Assembly: GCA_016927905.1 (NCBI GenBank)
Contig: JAFGLW010000031.1
Location: 1-64,000 of the forward strand
Direction: 5' to 3'
From: a candidate division CSSED10-310 bacterium
GTDB taxonomy: Bacteria; CSSED10-310; JAFGJC01
DNA: 64,000 nucleotides
Shown: in pieces, positions 17,196 through 26,137 of the stretch
How the letters are laid out: each line of letters begins with the position of its first letter
Position numbering within the stretch: position 1 is the first letter of the stretch
Made by a program: the position numbers and the translations under genes
The notes under the pieces: generated by a model
What the model was told of the DNA's origin: nothing
Database searches by the model: none
What the model saw: the letters and a program-made list of their open reading frames with translations, nothing else

Positions 17196-17738
17196 ACATC
17201 GTTTCCCCGGATCACCGACTGAAATCAACTGAAGATACAGAATCACGCTCAGAGTCGGTTGATCCGGGACCAGGCGTTCCGCGGTCATCCGGCCGATCCG
17301 GACAGCGGGCGGCTGCATCTCCATCAATTCAAACAGCCTGTTCATCTCGCCGGGCTCCACCGGGGACAGGGTGACCTTGAGTTCGGTCAGAGATATGTTT
17401 TCGATTGTTCTGACCGATACCGGGACCAGCTCCCGAACCGCATCAGCCAGGCTGCTCCGGCGCAGTTTCTTTTCCACCGTCTGAATCCAATCGATACCGG
17501 GTGGTCCGGTACCGATTTGAACGGGATGCAGAAATCGGTTCAAATCGGCCATCCGGGACTGCGCGGTCGAGATCTGCCGGTACTCATCCACCAGTCCGGC
17601 CCGGACAGATTCGGCTTCCCGCCATCGTGTCCAGGCGATGCCCAGCCAGACAGCTGCAGCGGCACATAACAGACCCAGATACATTCCCAGCCGGTTCAGG
17701 GGATATTTCAGGGGAACAACCGGCAGTCTCGGGTTCAC
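17157..17738 (-). CDS. gspM: Type II secretion inner-membrane protein GspM-like
   Basis: This 193-residue protein has one N-terminal membrane helix (MYLGLLCAAAAVWLGIAW), then a coiled-coil-like stretch (REAESVRAGLVDEYRQISTAQSRMADL) and a small ferredoxin-like periplasmic domain (SLTELKVTLSPVEPGEMNRLFELM). That is the layout of GspM/PilO, which pairs with GspL in the inner-membrane platform of T2SS. Sequence similarity to GspM is weak; position as last gene of the gsp operon, overlapping gspL by 4 bases (ATGA), supports the call. The 3' end overlaps the convergent gene 16449-17195 by 39 bases. Confidence 0.75.
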   Translation of the reverse strand: MNPRLPVVPLKYPLNRLGMYLGLLCAAAAVWLGIAWTRWREAESVRAGLVDEYRQISTAQSRMADLNRFLHPVQIGTGPPGIDWIQTVEKKLRRSSLADAVRELVPVSVRTIENISLTELKVTLSPVEPGEMNRLFELMEMQPPAVRIGRMTAERLVPDQPTLSVILYLQLISVGDPGKRCLNSVSEYATDKP

Positions 17739-19087
17739 GATTCCACTCCCTCCGCCGACAGATTCAGTTCAAACCGAATCCTGCCGCCGGACCGGTCGGT
17801 GGAAACAACCTCGCAAACCAAACCTTCCCCTGTTTCTCTCAGGCGCCCTGCGAACCGGCCCACCGCTGCGAAATCACGGGACAGGCCGGATACGGCCAGG
17901 GTCGACCCGGACCCCCGGATCCGATCGATCTGGATACCGTCTTCCTGGACTTGACTTACATGGAACAGCAATTCCCTCACCGAGAGTTCGGTGGCGATAC
18001 CGGTCAGTTCTTCCACCGCCCGCCACTCCACTGCGGTGAATCCGTCTGCGGGCTTCATCATTTCCTCGACCGCGGCACGAAGCGCCGCCGTTCTGGCGTG
18101 GAGGATGTGCGTCCGGGCATTCAGGTTCAGAGCGGCGGAAGACACCAGGATCCAGATTGCAGCGAGCCAGGCGACGCCATGAAACCGGAAGAAGCGAACC
18201 GGCCGACCCACCGAAGGCGGGTATCCCATACAGAATTTCTGCCCATGGATCAGGAACGCAGCCGCCGCGCCGCAGGCAACCTGCGCACTCGGGCAGGCGG
18301 CCCGACCGCCTTCTCCGTTCAAGAATCCTACTGCAACCGGAAGATCCAATCCGCCGGCAGCAATTGAGTCGGCATGAAAACCATGCCGGTCGCCGGTCAG
18401 TTGAATTTCTCCCGGATTCCAGTCCGGAAAGGACTTCCGGATGGCTTCGACTGCCAGTTCAAGCTCCCGTGAAAACCGGGATTCCGGACGGATGATGATT
18501 CTGGAGCATACGATATGGTCCCGCCGCAGCGCCGTGACCCGCATCTGTTCACTGGATATGTCACAGAGCAGGATGTCTTCCGCGGTCATCCCCCGGACAT
18601 GTCGTATCCATGCCCGGTGCGCAACCGGAAAGGGGATCGCCCCCGGCGGCATGAATCCGGAATCGGTCAGCCGGTCCAGAATGGATTCCAGTTCATTCCG
18701 AAATGCAAGATAAGCGGGAAGCTTCACTCGGGATCCAGGCCGCCGGACCCCGGGATGCATGATGAATTCTTTGGGATCAAACGGGATCCTGTTTTTCAGA
18801 TCTCCGTTCAGATCCGATTTAAGCATGGTGGATTTCAGATCCGGCATGACTTGCGGATAAGCCATCTGTTTATACCCCGGAACAACCGGGATGACCGGTA
18901 TATGCCCCGGTATCCGCTCCAGAACCGATCGGAGCTGTTCATCCCGATCCGAGCTGTTCCGGATGGATTCCGCAATACAGAAACCGGTCCTGAATCCGCG
19001 GGTTCCCGTACGGGTGAGCACAACCGCGGCAACTGTTTCCCGGCCGATATCCAGACCGGCTGCACTGAGACACGACCATCGCTTCAT
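17735..19087 (-). CDS. gspL: Type II secretion protein GspL (PilM/FtsA-like)
   Basis: This protein of about 450 residues has an actin-like cytoplasmic domain: LSAAGLDIGRETVAAVVL at the N-terminus is the PilM/GspL phosphate-1-like segment. A late membrane helix follows (HGVAWLAAIWILVSSAALNL, near 325) and then a periplasmic part. GspL recruits the ATPase GspE to the inner membrane and pairs with GspM. The start is ATG 19087, which overlaps the gspK stop (TGATG); ATG 19099 is the alternative. The 3' end overlaps gspM by 4 bases. Confidence 0.82.
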   Translation of the reverse strand: MKRWSCLSAAGLDIGRETVAAVVLTRTGTRGFRTGFCIAESIRNSSDRDEQLRSVLERIPGHIPVIPVVPGYKQMAYPQVMPDLKSTMLKSDLNGDLKNRIPFDPKEFIMHPGVRRPGSRVKLPAYLAFRNELESILDRLTDSGFMPPGAIPFPVAHRAWIRHVRGMTAEDILLCDISSEQMRVTALRRDHIVCSRIIIRPESRFSRELELAVEAIRKSFPDWNPGEIQLTGDRHGFHADSIAAGGLDLPVAVGFLNGEGGRAACPSAQVACGAAAAFLIHGQKFCMGYPPSVGRPVRFFRFHGVAWLAAIWILVSSAALNLNARTHILHARTAALRAAVEEMMKPADGFTAVEWRAVEELTGIATELSVRELLFHVSQVQEDGIQIDRIRGSGSTLAVSGLSRDFAAVGRFAGRLRETGEGLVCEVVSTDRSGGRIRFELNLSAEGVES

Positions 19088-19911
19088 CAGCTCATCCATT
19101 CCCCATATCGCAGCACAACCGATTTTCCTCCCGTCCGCTGGATCACCATCGTTGTCGATGCACTCACAGTCTCACTTTTCACAGATGAATGGATGGAGAA
19201 TACGTCGGATCGGACAGCCAGGATGGGAAACCACGCCATGTAATCGGTTTCGGCCATGACCGACCGGCTCCGCAGATCAAACACCGACTGAAACGGTTCC
19301 CGTTCTCTTTCCCGGACAATACCGGCGACACATTCCGCTCCCCCGGATCGGACCAGAATCTCCAGCAGTTCCGGCGAAGCGGTGTTGATGTTGATCCGTC
19401 CCTGGCCGAACACCGTGATGGCCGACAGGGATTGGGTTTCGGCCCGGAAACCGGGCACGCGGAGCAGGCTGCCGGTGGAGCGGAAACTCCGGCAGACACC
19501 CTCCCGGCGCAGGAACCGGGTGATCGCTTCCCGCCGGGGTCGGGTGATCAATCCATCGGCTATTTCTGAAATCCTGCGGTTGAGTTCTCCGGATGGATAG
19601 ACCAGAGCGTTGATATTCAGTTTGGATTGTTCATCTTCAACGCTGACCGTTACGGTCATTTCTCCCACCCGGAAAGTCATCGGGTCATACCACATATCCC
19701 CGGGGCCGTCGATGTCCCGCGAATCCATCTCGAGCCGGAAACGCGCCCATTCGACACCCGACCGGGCGGCATGGATCGCTTTCAACCGGGTGAAATTCAG
19801 GATTGACCGGTTATAGGCGTGAAACTGGCGGCCGGCCCAGGCGAGTGCGGTACCCGTCAGCAGGGCACTCAGGATCAGCACCACCGGAAGAATGAAACCT
19901 TTCTGATTCAT
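19087..19911 (-). CDS. gspK: Type II secretion minor pseudopilin GspK
   Basis: This protein of about 274 residues begins with a prepilin leader and helix (MNQKGFILPVVLILSALLTG). It lacks Glu5 of the mature protein, as GspK does, because it sits at the pseudopilus tip. The size and the helix-hairpin-helix-like segment (QGRININTASPELLEILVRSGG), also seen in GspK, support the call. The start at 19911 overlaps the gspJ stop as ATGA. Within the operon it is the last of the three minor pseudopilins I-J-K. Confidence 0.92.
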   Translation of the reverse strand: MNQKGFILPVVLILSALLTGTALAWAGRQFHAYNRSILNFTRLKAIHAARSGVEWARFRLEMDSRDIDGPGDMWYDPMTFRVGEMTVTVSVEDEQSKLNINALVYPSGELNRRISEIADGLITRPRREAITRFLRREGVCRSFRSTGSLLRVPGFRAETQSLSAITVFGQGRININTASPELLEILVRSGGAECVAGIVREREREPFQSVFDLRSRSVMAETDYMAWFPILAVRSDVFSIHSSVKSETVSASTTMVIQRTGGKSVVLRYGEWMS

Positions 19912-20498
19912 CGCACCACCCGCGCTGCTGGGATCGTTACGACCCAATCCCGGTTCAGGACGTTTAAAAAGCTGCCGGAAAGCAATTCCAGCCGGATCGC
20001 CGAAGGCAGATACGGCCGGTCAGCCGGATCCCAGGATTCCTGCCAGGAATCCCGGGGGTCCAGGCAGGTGAAGCGGAACCGGGTCGCACCCGGGAACAGA
20101 ACACGGGTCGTGACCTGACCGGTCCCGTCACCCAGCCCGGTATCCACGGTCAGCCGGAATCCATTCCCGGAATTCCCGGTGATGGTGATCAGGGCCATGT
20201 CACTGCCGTATTGAATCCGGTCCGGATTTCCAAGATAGCAGATCGACCGGAGAATGACCTCCGAATCCGGATCGAGAACAAAACGGATCCCGTCCGGTTG
20301 CGAATCCCAGACGGACCCCGAAAGAAACCGGTCCAGCCGGAATCCGTCCGAAACCGCCGGTTCCAGATCCGAATTCTCCCGGATCTTCACCATCCGGCGG
20401 ACCATCCATGACGCGCTTGAAATCGTGGCGATGACGGCCGCACTGAGCGTTACGGCGATCAGAACCTCCACCAGGGTGTACCCCGCCCGGCAGTTCAT
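19908..20498 (-). CDS. gspJ: Type II secretion minor pseudopilin GspJ
   Basis: This 196-residue protein begins MNCRAG followed by YTLVEVLIAVTLSAAVIATI, a type IV prepilin signal with Glu5, processed by a prepilin peptidase that is not in the window. The rest is a strand-rich globular domain typical of GspJ, which joins GspI and GspK in the tip complex. It overlaps gspI (ATGA) and gspK (ATGA). The name rests on operon order and size as much as on sequence. Confidence 0.87.
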   Translation of the reverse strand: MNCRAGYTLVEVLIAVTLSAAVIATISSASWMVRRMVKIRENSDLEPAVSDGFRLDRFLSGSVWDSQPDGIRFVLDPDSEVILRSICYLGNPDRIQYGSDMALITITGNSGNGFRLTVDTGLGDGTGQVTTRVLFPGATRFRFTCLDPRDSWQESWDPADRPYLPSAIRLELLSGSFLNVLNRDWVVTIPAARVVR

Positions 20499-20866
20499 GA
20501 TCCCTTCCGAATCAGTCTTTCTACGGTGAATGTACGGTCAAGTTCCGGTGAAAAAACCGCTACAGTCACCCGTTCAAACAGAGGATTGAGCTCGTCCGGA
20601 ACCCGCCGGATCTCCAGGTTGAATCCATCGGCCGCTGCATTCCGCATTATTTTCGGCAGGCGTTCGGGAGACGAATCGATATCGGACAAAACAACAGCCT
20701 GGATGGTGTTGTGAGCAAGTTGAACCGCCTGGGACACGCGGTCCGATTTCAACCCGGCGGTCGACGCCCCGCTTAAAATCCCGGCGATCCCGGCCGTGAG
20801 CAGAGCCGTCACGGCCAGTGCAACCAGAATCTCCAGCAGAGTGAATCCCCCGCCGTGGCGTTTCAT
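20495..20866 (-). CDS. gspI: Type II secretion minor pseudopilin GspI
   Basis: This 123-residue protein begins MKRHGGG followed by FTLLEILVALAVTALLTAGI, a standard prepilin leader and helix with Glu5. Size and position fit GspI, which starts the tip complex with GspJ and GspK. Its start codon overlaps the stop of gspF by 4 bases. In standard operons gspG and gspH come between F and I; here they are absent. GspH is an alternative name, but the order I-J-K makes GspI more likely. Confidence 0.87.
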   Translation of the reverse strand: MKRHGGGFTLLEILVALAVTALLTAGIAGILSGASTAGLKSDRVSQAVQLAHNTIQAVVLSDIDSSPERLPKIMRNAAADGFNLEIRRVPDELNPLFERVTVAVFSPELDRTFTVERLIRKGS

Positions 20867-21897
20867 CGAACCAGATCCCCCAGATCGATCAGCGGCAGGA
20901 TCACAGCCGCTGCGATGAGCAGGACCACCATGCCTGCCGCCATGATGGCCGCCGGCTCCGCCATGGCAATGATCCGCCGGCTCCGGATCCGATACTCCAT
21001 CTGATAGAAACCCGATACCTGCCGGAAGGCTTCCGGGAGATTTCCAGCCCGGTCTCCGGAAGCGATCATTCTCCTGGCCAGGGAAGGCACCTGCAGTTCC
21101 GTCCGGAATGCCTCCGCCGGAGACATACCTTCGTTGATACGAACCAGAATCCGGTCGAACATGCGTTGCAGCGAGTCATCACGGGAACTGCCCGCCGCAA
21201 TCTCCAGTGCGTCCTGAAGCGGTATGTTCCGCGATGTCATGGTGCCCAGCATTTGAGACCAGAGCCAGGTCCGTCGCGCCGATTCGCATTTCCACAGAAA
21301 CGGCATTCTGGCCGGGACCGCCGCCAGCAGCCGTCTGGCGTGCGGTCGAAGGGGCGTCATTGCCAGGCAGCCCGCAAGCACAAAGCAGCCCGCCAGAATC
21401 CAAATGAGTATTTTCCCTGAAACGATCACCATCCGGGTCAACACCGGCAGATGAGCACCGGCGGATGAATATATTCCGGATACCTGGGGAAGAACCGAGA
21501 TCGAGAGAAAAATCACCGCCGCCAGTGACATTCCGATGATCGCGGCCGGATAGATCAGCACCGCCCATATCTCAGCCCGGGCCGTAACCTGATGTTCGAG
21601 CTGATCGGCTGCATGATCCAGAGCGGACGCCAGCGATCCGGCTGATTCGCCCGACCGGACGATGGCCACAACGACCGGTGGAATCAGATCCTCCCGGTTT
21701 TTCATCGCACCGGCCAGCGAATACCCTTCGTTGATCTTTTTCAAAATACCCGCGATAACCTGTTCCATCGACCGGTGATGCGCTTGATCCAGGCATTCAC
21801 GCAGGACTTCGTCAACCGGAATCCCGGCTTGAACCAGCGCTGCGGCGGATCTTAGAAAAGCGATTAATTCCCTCTGAAATCCGAACCCGTACTTCAT
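20863..21897 (-). CDS. gspF: Type II secretion inner-membrane platform protein GspF
   Basis: This 344-residue protein has two GspF/PilC domains, each ending in membrane helices (AVLIYPAAIIGMSLAAVIFLSI; LIWILAGCFVLAGCLAM; AAIMAAGMVVLLIAAAVIL). Family segments seen are FLRSAAALVQAGIPVDEVL, GYSLAGAM, VVAIVRSGESAGSL and MIASGDRAGNLPEAF. GspF anchors the ATPase GspE and drives pseudopilus assembly. It is somewhat short (usual length about 400), missing the N-terminal cytoplasmic lead. Its start and stop overlap gspE and gspI by 4 bases each. Confidence 0.95.
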   Translation of the reverse strand: MKYGFGFQRELIAFLRSAAALVQAGIPVDEVLRECLDQAHHRSMEQVIAGILKKINEGYSLAGAMKNREDLIPPVVVAIVRSGESAGSLASALDHAADQLEHQVTARAEIWAVLIYPAAIIGMSLAAVIFLSISVLPQVSGIYSSAGAHLPVLTRMVIVSGKILIWILAGCFVLAGCLAMTPLRPHARRLLAAVPARMPFLWKCESARRTWLWSQMLGTMTSRNIPLQDALEIAAGSSRDDSLQRMFDRILVRINEGMSPAEAFRTELQVPSLARRMIASGDRAGNLPEAFRQVSGFYQMEYRIRSRRIIAMAEPAAIMAAGMVVLLIAAAVILPLIDLGDLVR

Positions 21898-23441
21898 TCT
21901 CTTTCCCGCGTTTCGGGTCGATCTCCGAGAACCCTCAACACTTCCGCGGAGGTTGTCTGACCCGTTTCAGCCAGCATTTCGGCCTGGATTCGCAGGGTCG
22001 ATCTCGACTGCCGATCCAGGATGGTTTTCAGCGCTTTCATGTTTTCCCGTCGAACTGCATCTTTCACATCCTCGTCAAAACGCACCAGCCGGAACAATCC
22101 GGTTCGCCCCTTGAAACCGGTGTAACGGCATTCAGGGCAGCCGGCGGGTGATTCCGATCTCCGAGCGGAACATTCCGGGCAGCTCAACCGGATCAAGCGT
22201 TGCTCGATGATCCCGGAAATCGTCTCGCAGATCAAAGCCCGATCGGCACCGAGATCCAGGAGTCTCATGACTGCTCCGTCCGGGCTCCCCGTATGGATTG
22301 TCGTTAGAATCAGATGCCCTGTCAGAGCGGATCGAAGAGCGATGGAAGCGGTCTCGGTATCCCGGATTTCTCCGACCATCATGATATCCGGATCCTGCCG
22401 GAGCATGGACCGGAGTCCGTCCGCGAATCCCATGGATTGTTTCCCACCCACCTGAACCTGGCTGACTCCAGGCACCTGGTATTCAACCGGGTCTTCGATC
22501 GTGATGATATTGCGTGTTGCGGCATCGAGTCGGTTCAGACACGCATACAGAGTCGTGGTTTTACCCGAGCCGGTGGGTCCGGCAACGATCAGCATTCCAC
22601 TGGTCTGTGCCAGAATCGCGTCCACGGACTGGATCGTTTCCCGGGTCATTCCCAGCCCCGCCAGATCCACCGAAAGGCCATGCCGTCCCAGCAGACGCAA
22701 AACCAGCCGTTCGCCGAATGGAGTCGGAACGGCTGAAATCCGGATGTCCATCGGGTTGCCTTTCACCGTGACGGACAGGCTGCCGTCCTGTGGTTGATGA
22801 CGTCTGGATATATCCATTCCGGCCATGACCTTGATTCGTGAAACCAGGTACTCCTTGAGCCGGTCCGGAGAATGCAGTGCATCCTGCAGCAATCCGTCGA
22901 TACGATATCGGATCCTTACCCCGTTTCGCTCCGGCTCGAAATGAATATCGCTGGCCCGGCAGTCAACCGCTTCGGTGATGACGGTGTTGACCAGACGGAC
23001 GACAGCGGATTCATCCGCTCCGGACCAGATCAATTCCTTCGGCTGCCGACCCGCTGCGTCTCCCGGCTGATCGTATCTCCCGCTGTCCTGCAGAATCTGC
23101 GTGGCGGATTTGCGCAGCGCGGCGGTCCGATCCAGGATCATGCGCCGTATTTCGTTATCGGACGCAAACGAGACAACAATCGGCACACCAAGATAAGCCG
23201 CCAGCATATCCAGCGGAATGGTATCCAGCGGGTCGGCAGCCACAACCACAACATGCCCGGTCGAATCCCTCGAAACCGGAATCAGCCGGTTTAATTTAAA
23301 AAACTCGGAGGGGATATCCGCCCCGATGGCGGGATCCGGTATGCGACGAGTGAATCCCGACTGGATGTTATCCGGCATTCCGCCGGCAGCCGGCAGATCC
23401 GGCGACAGGCTGTCACCGCCGGGCATCTTCGGGAGACTCAT
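21894..23441 (-). CDS. gspE: Type II secretion ATPase GspE
   Basis: This protein of about 515 residues is the assembly ATPase of T2SS. It has an N-terminal GspE/MshE domain, a Walker A motif (GPTGSGKTTTLYACL), Asp box and Walker B (DPDIMMVGEIRDTETA), and His box (LTGHLILTTIHT). The zinc-binding tetracysteine (CPECSARR...CPECRYTG) is near the C-terminus. Several starts are possible: 23468, 23441 or 23426; all overlap the 3' end of gspD. It acts in the cytoplasm on GspL and GspF. Confidence 0.95.
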   Translation of the reverse strand: MSLPKMPGGDSLSPDLPAAGGMPDNIQSGFTRRIPDPAIGADIPSEFFKLNRLIPVSRDSTGHVVVVAADPLDTIPLDMLAAYLGVPIVVSFASDNEIRRMILDRTAALRKSATQILQDSGRYDQPGDAAGRQPKELIWSGADESAVVRLVNTVITEAVDCRASDIHFEPERNGVRIRYRIDGLLQDALHSPDRLKEYLVSRIKVMAGMDISRRHQPQDGSLSVTVKGNPMDIRISAVPTPFGERLVLRLLGRHGLSVDLAGLGMTRETIQSVDAILAQTSGMLIVAGPTGSGKTTTLYACLNRLDAATRNIITIEDPVEYQVPGVSQVQVGGKQSMGFADGLRSMLRQDPDIMMVGEIRDTETASIALRSALTGHLILTTIHTGSPDGAVMRLLDLGADRALICETISGIIEQRLIRLSCPECSARRSESPAGCPECRYTGFKGRTGLFRLVRFDEDVKDAVRRENMKALKTILDRQSRSTLRIQAEMLAETGQTTSAEVLRVLGDRPETRERE

Positions 23442-25293
23442 CCGGATCGAATTCCGGTTCCGGCACATTCAGTCCGTTTCGATAGCGTGAGGTTATTTCC
23501 TGGAGTGTTTCCGAATCATCGATGATATGGGGTGTGATGAAAATGAGCAGGTTCGATTTGGTCCTGTTGCGGCGGGTGGCTTTGAACAGGTACCCGATAC
23601 CCGGCAGGTTGCCCAGGCAGGGGACCTTGGATTCCCGTTCGATACTGTCTTCCTTCAACAGGCCACCGATGACTGCGATCTGTTTATTCTGAACACGGAT
23701 ACTGGTCCGGGCCTGACGTTTGCTGGAGGTCACCGCGCCCACATCGCTTTCGGCGACAAAATTCTTGATCTCCTGGAAAAGCTTGAGCATGATCTGGTCG
23801 TTTTCCACGATCCGGGGTGTTATTTTCAGGGTCAGTCCCACATCCTTGAATTCATAGGTTTTCACCACCGCTCCCGTATCTGTGATCTGGGAGCTTTTCA
23901 GAAACGGCCGTTCCTCCCCCACAATAATTTCGGCTTCTTCGTTATCCAGCGTCAGAAGATGCGGTGTCGACAGAATATTCACACCACTGGCACCTTCCAT
24001 GGCCCGGGCAAGCGCTCCGATATTCGCAATCTCCACTCCCCCGAATGAAATGGTTCCCTTGACCAGTCCCACAACCAACCCACTCGGAAACCGGTATGGG
24101 TTCATGCTGGTCTGCTGGAGATCGCCCTCAGCTCCTTCAGCGGGCAGATTCGTTCCGCCGATGATCCGGTATTCATCTTCTTCGATCCGGTTGGTCAACC
24201 GCCATTCCAGTCCGAGATCTCGGGTCATCCCGGTGCTCATTTCCACAACCAGTGCTTCAACCAATATCTGGCGCCGCGCGATGTCCAGCATCCGGACCAC
24301 TTCCTCGATCAGAGGGTGATCCTCCGGGGATGCCGTCACGATCAGGGAATTGGTCAGCGGCTCAGCGCCGATGTAAATCCGCCCGTCACCGCTGCCTTCC
24401 GGTTTCCCGGCGTCCGGCAAATCCGACGTATCTCCCGCCTGCGTCAGCTGGGCATTCAGTATCGATGCAATCGAGCGGGCTTCGGTATTGTTCAGGTGAA
24501 TCACGCGGATACTGGCGCGGGTCTGGGGAAGCGGGATATCCAGCCGGGAAATGATCTGCCGTATATCTTCGATCATCGAAACCGGGGCGTTGATGAGAAT
24601 ATTATTGGAGCGATTGTCGCCGATGAATACCGGTCGGGCCCCGCCGGCTGACCGGGTTTTGGAAAACAACCCGGTCAACGTATCCGATATGTCGGCGGCA
24701 GGTGCGTGTGTCAGGGCAATGATCTCCAGCGCGCATTCCGGACCAGCCCGGTCCAGCGCCTGTATGATTTTGCCGATCCGTTCCAGATTTCGGTTTTCAT
24801 CGGTTATGATCACCATGTTCGTGGCGGGATGCACCGCGATATGCCCCGCCCGGCCCAAAAGAGGTTGCAGCAGACCCTTCAATTCCATCCCGTCGATCAG
24901 ATCGAGACGGTGAATGCGGGTTTCGATCAGCCCGGAGGGGCCCGGCGGCCCGGTTGTGATACCGGTACTTTCCTGCTTCGCCCGGGCGACCGGAATGATT
25001 TTGACGATATTGCCGTCCGGAACCGCAGCAAATCCATAGACGTCCAGAACCGTCCGGAACACCGACGGGATGGCGTCTCCGGGGATCGGGCTGGGTGAAG
25101 TGACCGTTATTTTGCCGGTCACCGAGGGATCGATGACAAAATTTTCACCGGTCAATTCACTGACCACTTTGATAAACGACCGGATTTCAACTTCGGTAAA
25201 ATCAAACATGACTCCGGTCGTATCATCCGCCGCCGCCGGAATAAAACCCAGCATAACCGGGACAACCAAGAACCTATTGAATCGCGTACCCAA
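23413..25293 (-). CDS. gspD: Type II secretion outer-membrane secretin GspD
   Basis: This 626-residue protein forms the outer-membrane channel. A signal peptide (FLVVPVMLGFIPAAA) is followed by the N0 domain (FDFTEVEIRSFIKVVSELTG) and N1-N3 domains (PATNMVIITDENRNLERIGKII; VIHLNNTEARSIASIL; NSLIVTASPEDHPLIEEVVRMLD). The secretin core follows, with the signature VGEERPFLKSSQ and LTLKITPRIVENDQIMLKL, and it ends KSNLLIFITPHIIDD. A pilotin-binding S-domain is not evident. It overlaps gspC by 20 bases. Confidence 0.96.
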   Translation of the reverse strand: MGTRFNRFLVVPVMLGFIPAAADDTTGVMFDFTEVEIRSFIKVVSELTGENFVIDPSVTGKITVTSPSPIPGDAIPSVFRTVLDVYGFAAVPDGNIVKIIPVARAKQESTGITTGPPGPSGLIETRIHRLDLIDGMELKGLLQPLLGRAGHIAVHPATNMVIITDENRNLERIGKIIQALDRAGPECALEIIALTHAPAADISDTLTGLFSKTRSAGGARPVFIGDNRSNNILINAPVSMIEDIRQIISRLDIPLPQTRASIRVIHLNNTEARSIASILNAQLTQAGDTSDLPDAGKPEGSGDGRIYIGAEPLTNSLIVTASPEDHPLIEEVVRMLDIARRQILVEALVVEMSTGMTRDLGLEWRLTNRIEEDEYRIIGGTNLPAEGAEGDLQQTSMNPYRFPSGLVVGLVKGTISFGGVEIANIGALARAMEGASGVNILSTPHLLTLDNEEAEIIVGEERPFLKSSQITDTGAVVKTYEFKDVGLTLKITPRIVENDQIMLKLFQEIKNFVAESDVGAVTSSKRQARTSIRVQNKQIAVIGGLLKEDSIERESKVPCLGNLPGIGYLFKATRRNRTKSNLLIFITPHIIDDSETLQEITSRYRNGLNVPEPEFDPDESPEDARR

Positions 25294-26068
25294 GCTCCAC
25301 CTCCCGGTTCCCTCTTCGAATCATCAGGGTCAATCGATTCTGGTGCACGGCTTCCTCAAATACCCGGTAAATGTCCTCCGGTGTCTGTACCGTGCGGGAA
25401 TTGACGGACACCATCACATCGCCCGGCTTCAAACCCATCCGTTCCGGCAGACCTCCCGGTTTCAGCGCCGCAATGCGGAAACCGCTCAATCCGCCGTCCG
25501 CACCGCGGACCGTTTGTATGGCGATCTCCTCCGCAAACCGTTTGATGTCCGTCAAGATACTCGTCAGCTCACCCCGGTTCAGAACATGACTGCCGGCAGA
25601 AGTCGCATCGACTGGCTGGATTTCACTCCGGGAAGGCAGCCGCAATGTCTCCCGTCCTTCCGGACCGTCGATGATCACCTGGTTTCTGGATATTTCGGAC
25701 ACTGTCCCGTTATCCAGGGGATCCCCGGGGCGAAGCAGGATTTCCCGGCCCGATTCCAGTATCCGGAATACGGCCATTTCTCCCGCTACCGTCCCCTTCA
25801 GTTCCACGCCATATTTCCTGCTGATCCATGATTGCGGGGACATGGTGCCGGCATCCGTGCTGACGGGTGGTTTATCCGGGCAGAAGATCGATTTGAAATC
25901 CGGAATACCCGCAGGGACGGTAAAACGGTGCCGGACATTCCCGGCCAAAGACTCCGGTGGGCGCATCAGAAGGAGAACGGTTCCGGTATTGATCGCCATT
26001 GCCGTTCCCGCAACGAGAATCAGCAGTATCCTGTGAACGCTGTCCGGCAGCTGCATCCTGACGACCAT
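25274..26068 (-). CDS. gspC: Type II secretion protein GspC with PDZ domain
   Basis: This 264-residue protein has one N-terminal membrane helix (RILLILVAGTAMAINTGTVLL), an HR domain (VELKGTVAGEMAVFRILESG) and a C-terminal PDZ domain (GFRIAALKPGGLPERMGLKPGDVM). GspC links the inner platform to the secretin and, through PDZ or HR, may select substrates. It is the first gene of the gsp operon, 69 bases downstream of the subtilase stop. The start has AGAGG 7 bases upstream. Confidence 0.93.
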   Translation of the reverse strand: MVVRMQLPDSVHRILLILVAGTAMAINTGTVLLLMRPPESLAGNVRHRFTVPAGIPDFKSIFCPDKPPVSTDAGTMSPQSWISRKYGVELKGTVAGEMAVFRILESGREILLRPGDPLDNGTVSEISRNQVIIDGPEGRETLRLPSRSEIQPVDATSAGSHVLNRGELTSILTDIKRFAEEIAIQTVRGADGGLSGFRIAALKPGGLPERMGLKPGDVMVSVNSRTVQTPEDIYRVFEEAVHQNRLTLMIRRGNREVELGYAIQ

Positions 26069-26087
26069 CGATGACCTCTGTCGGTCG

Positions 26088-26117
26088 ATACTACACCAGA
26101 CAACCTGAAAAACTCAA
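26088..26117 (-). promoter_or_regulatory. Weak sigma-70-like promoter before gspC
   Basis: On the minus strand TTGAGT and TAGTAT are 18 bases apart, ending about 20 bases before the gspC start. I see no convincing terminator in the subtilase-gspC gap, so the T2SS operon may be read both from here and from the subtilase promoter. Confidence 0.3.
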
Positions 26118-26137
26118 CGCCGCCGGGATCTCCGCTA

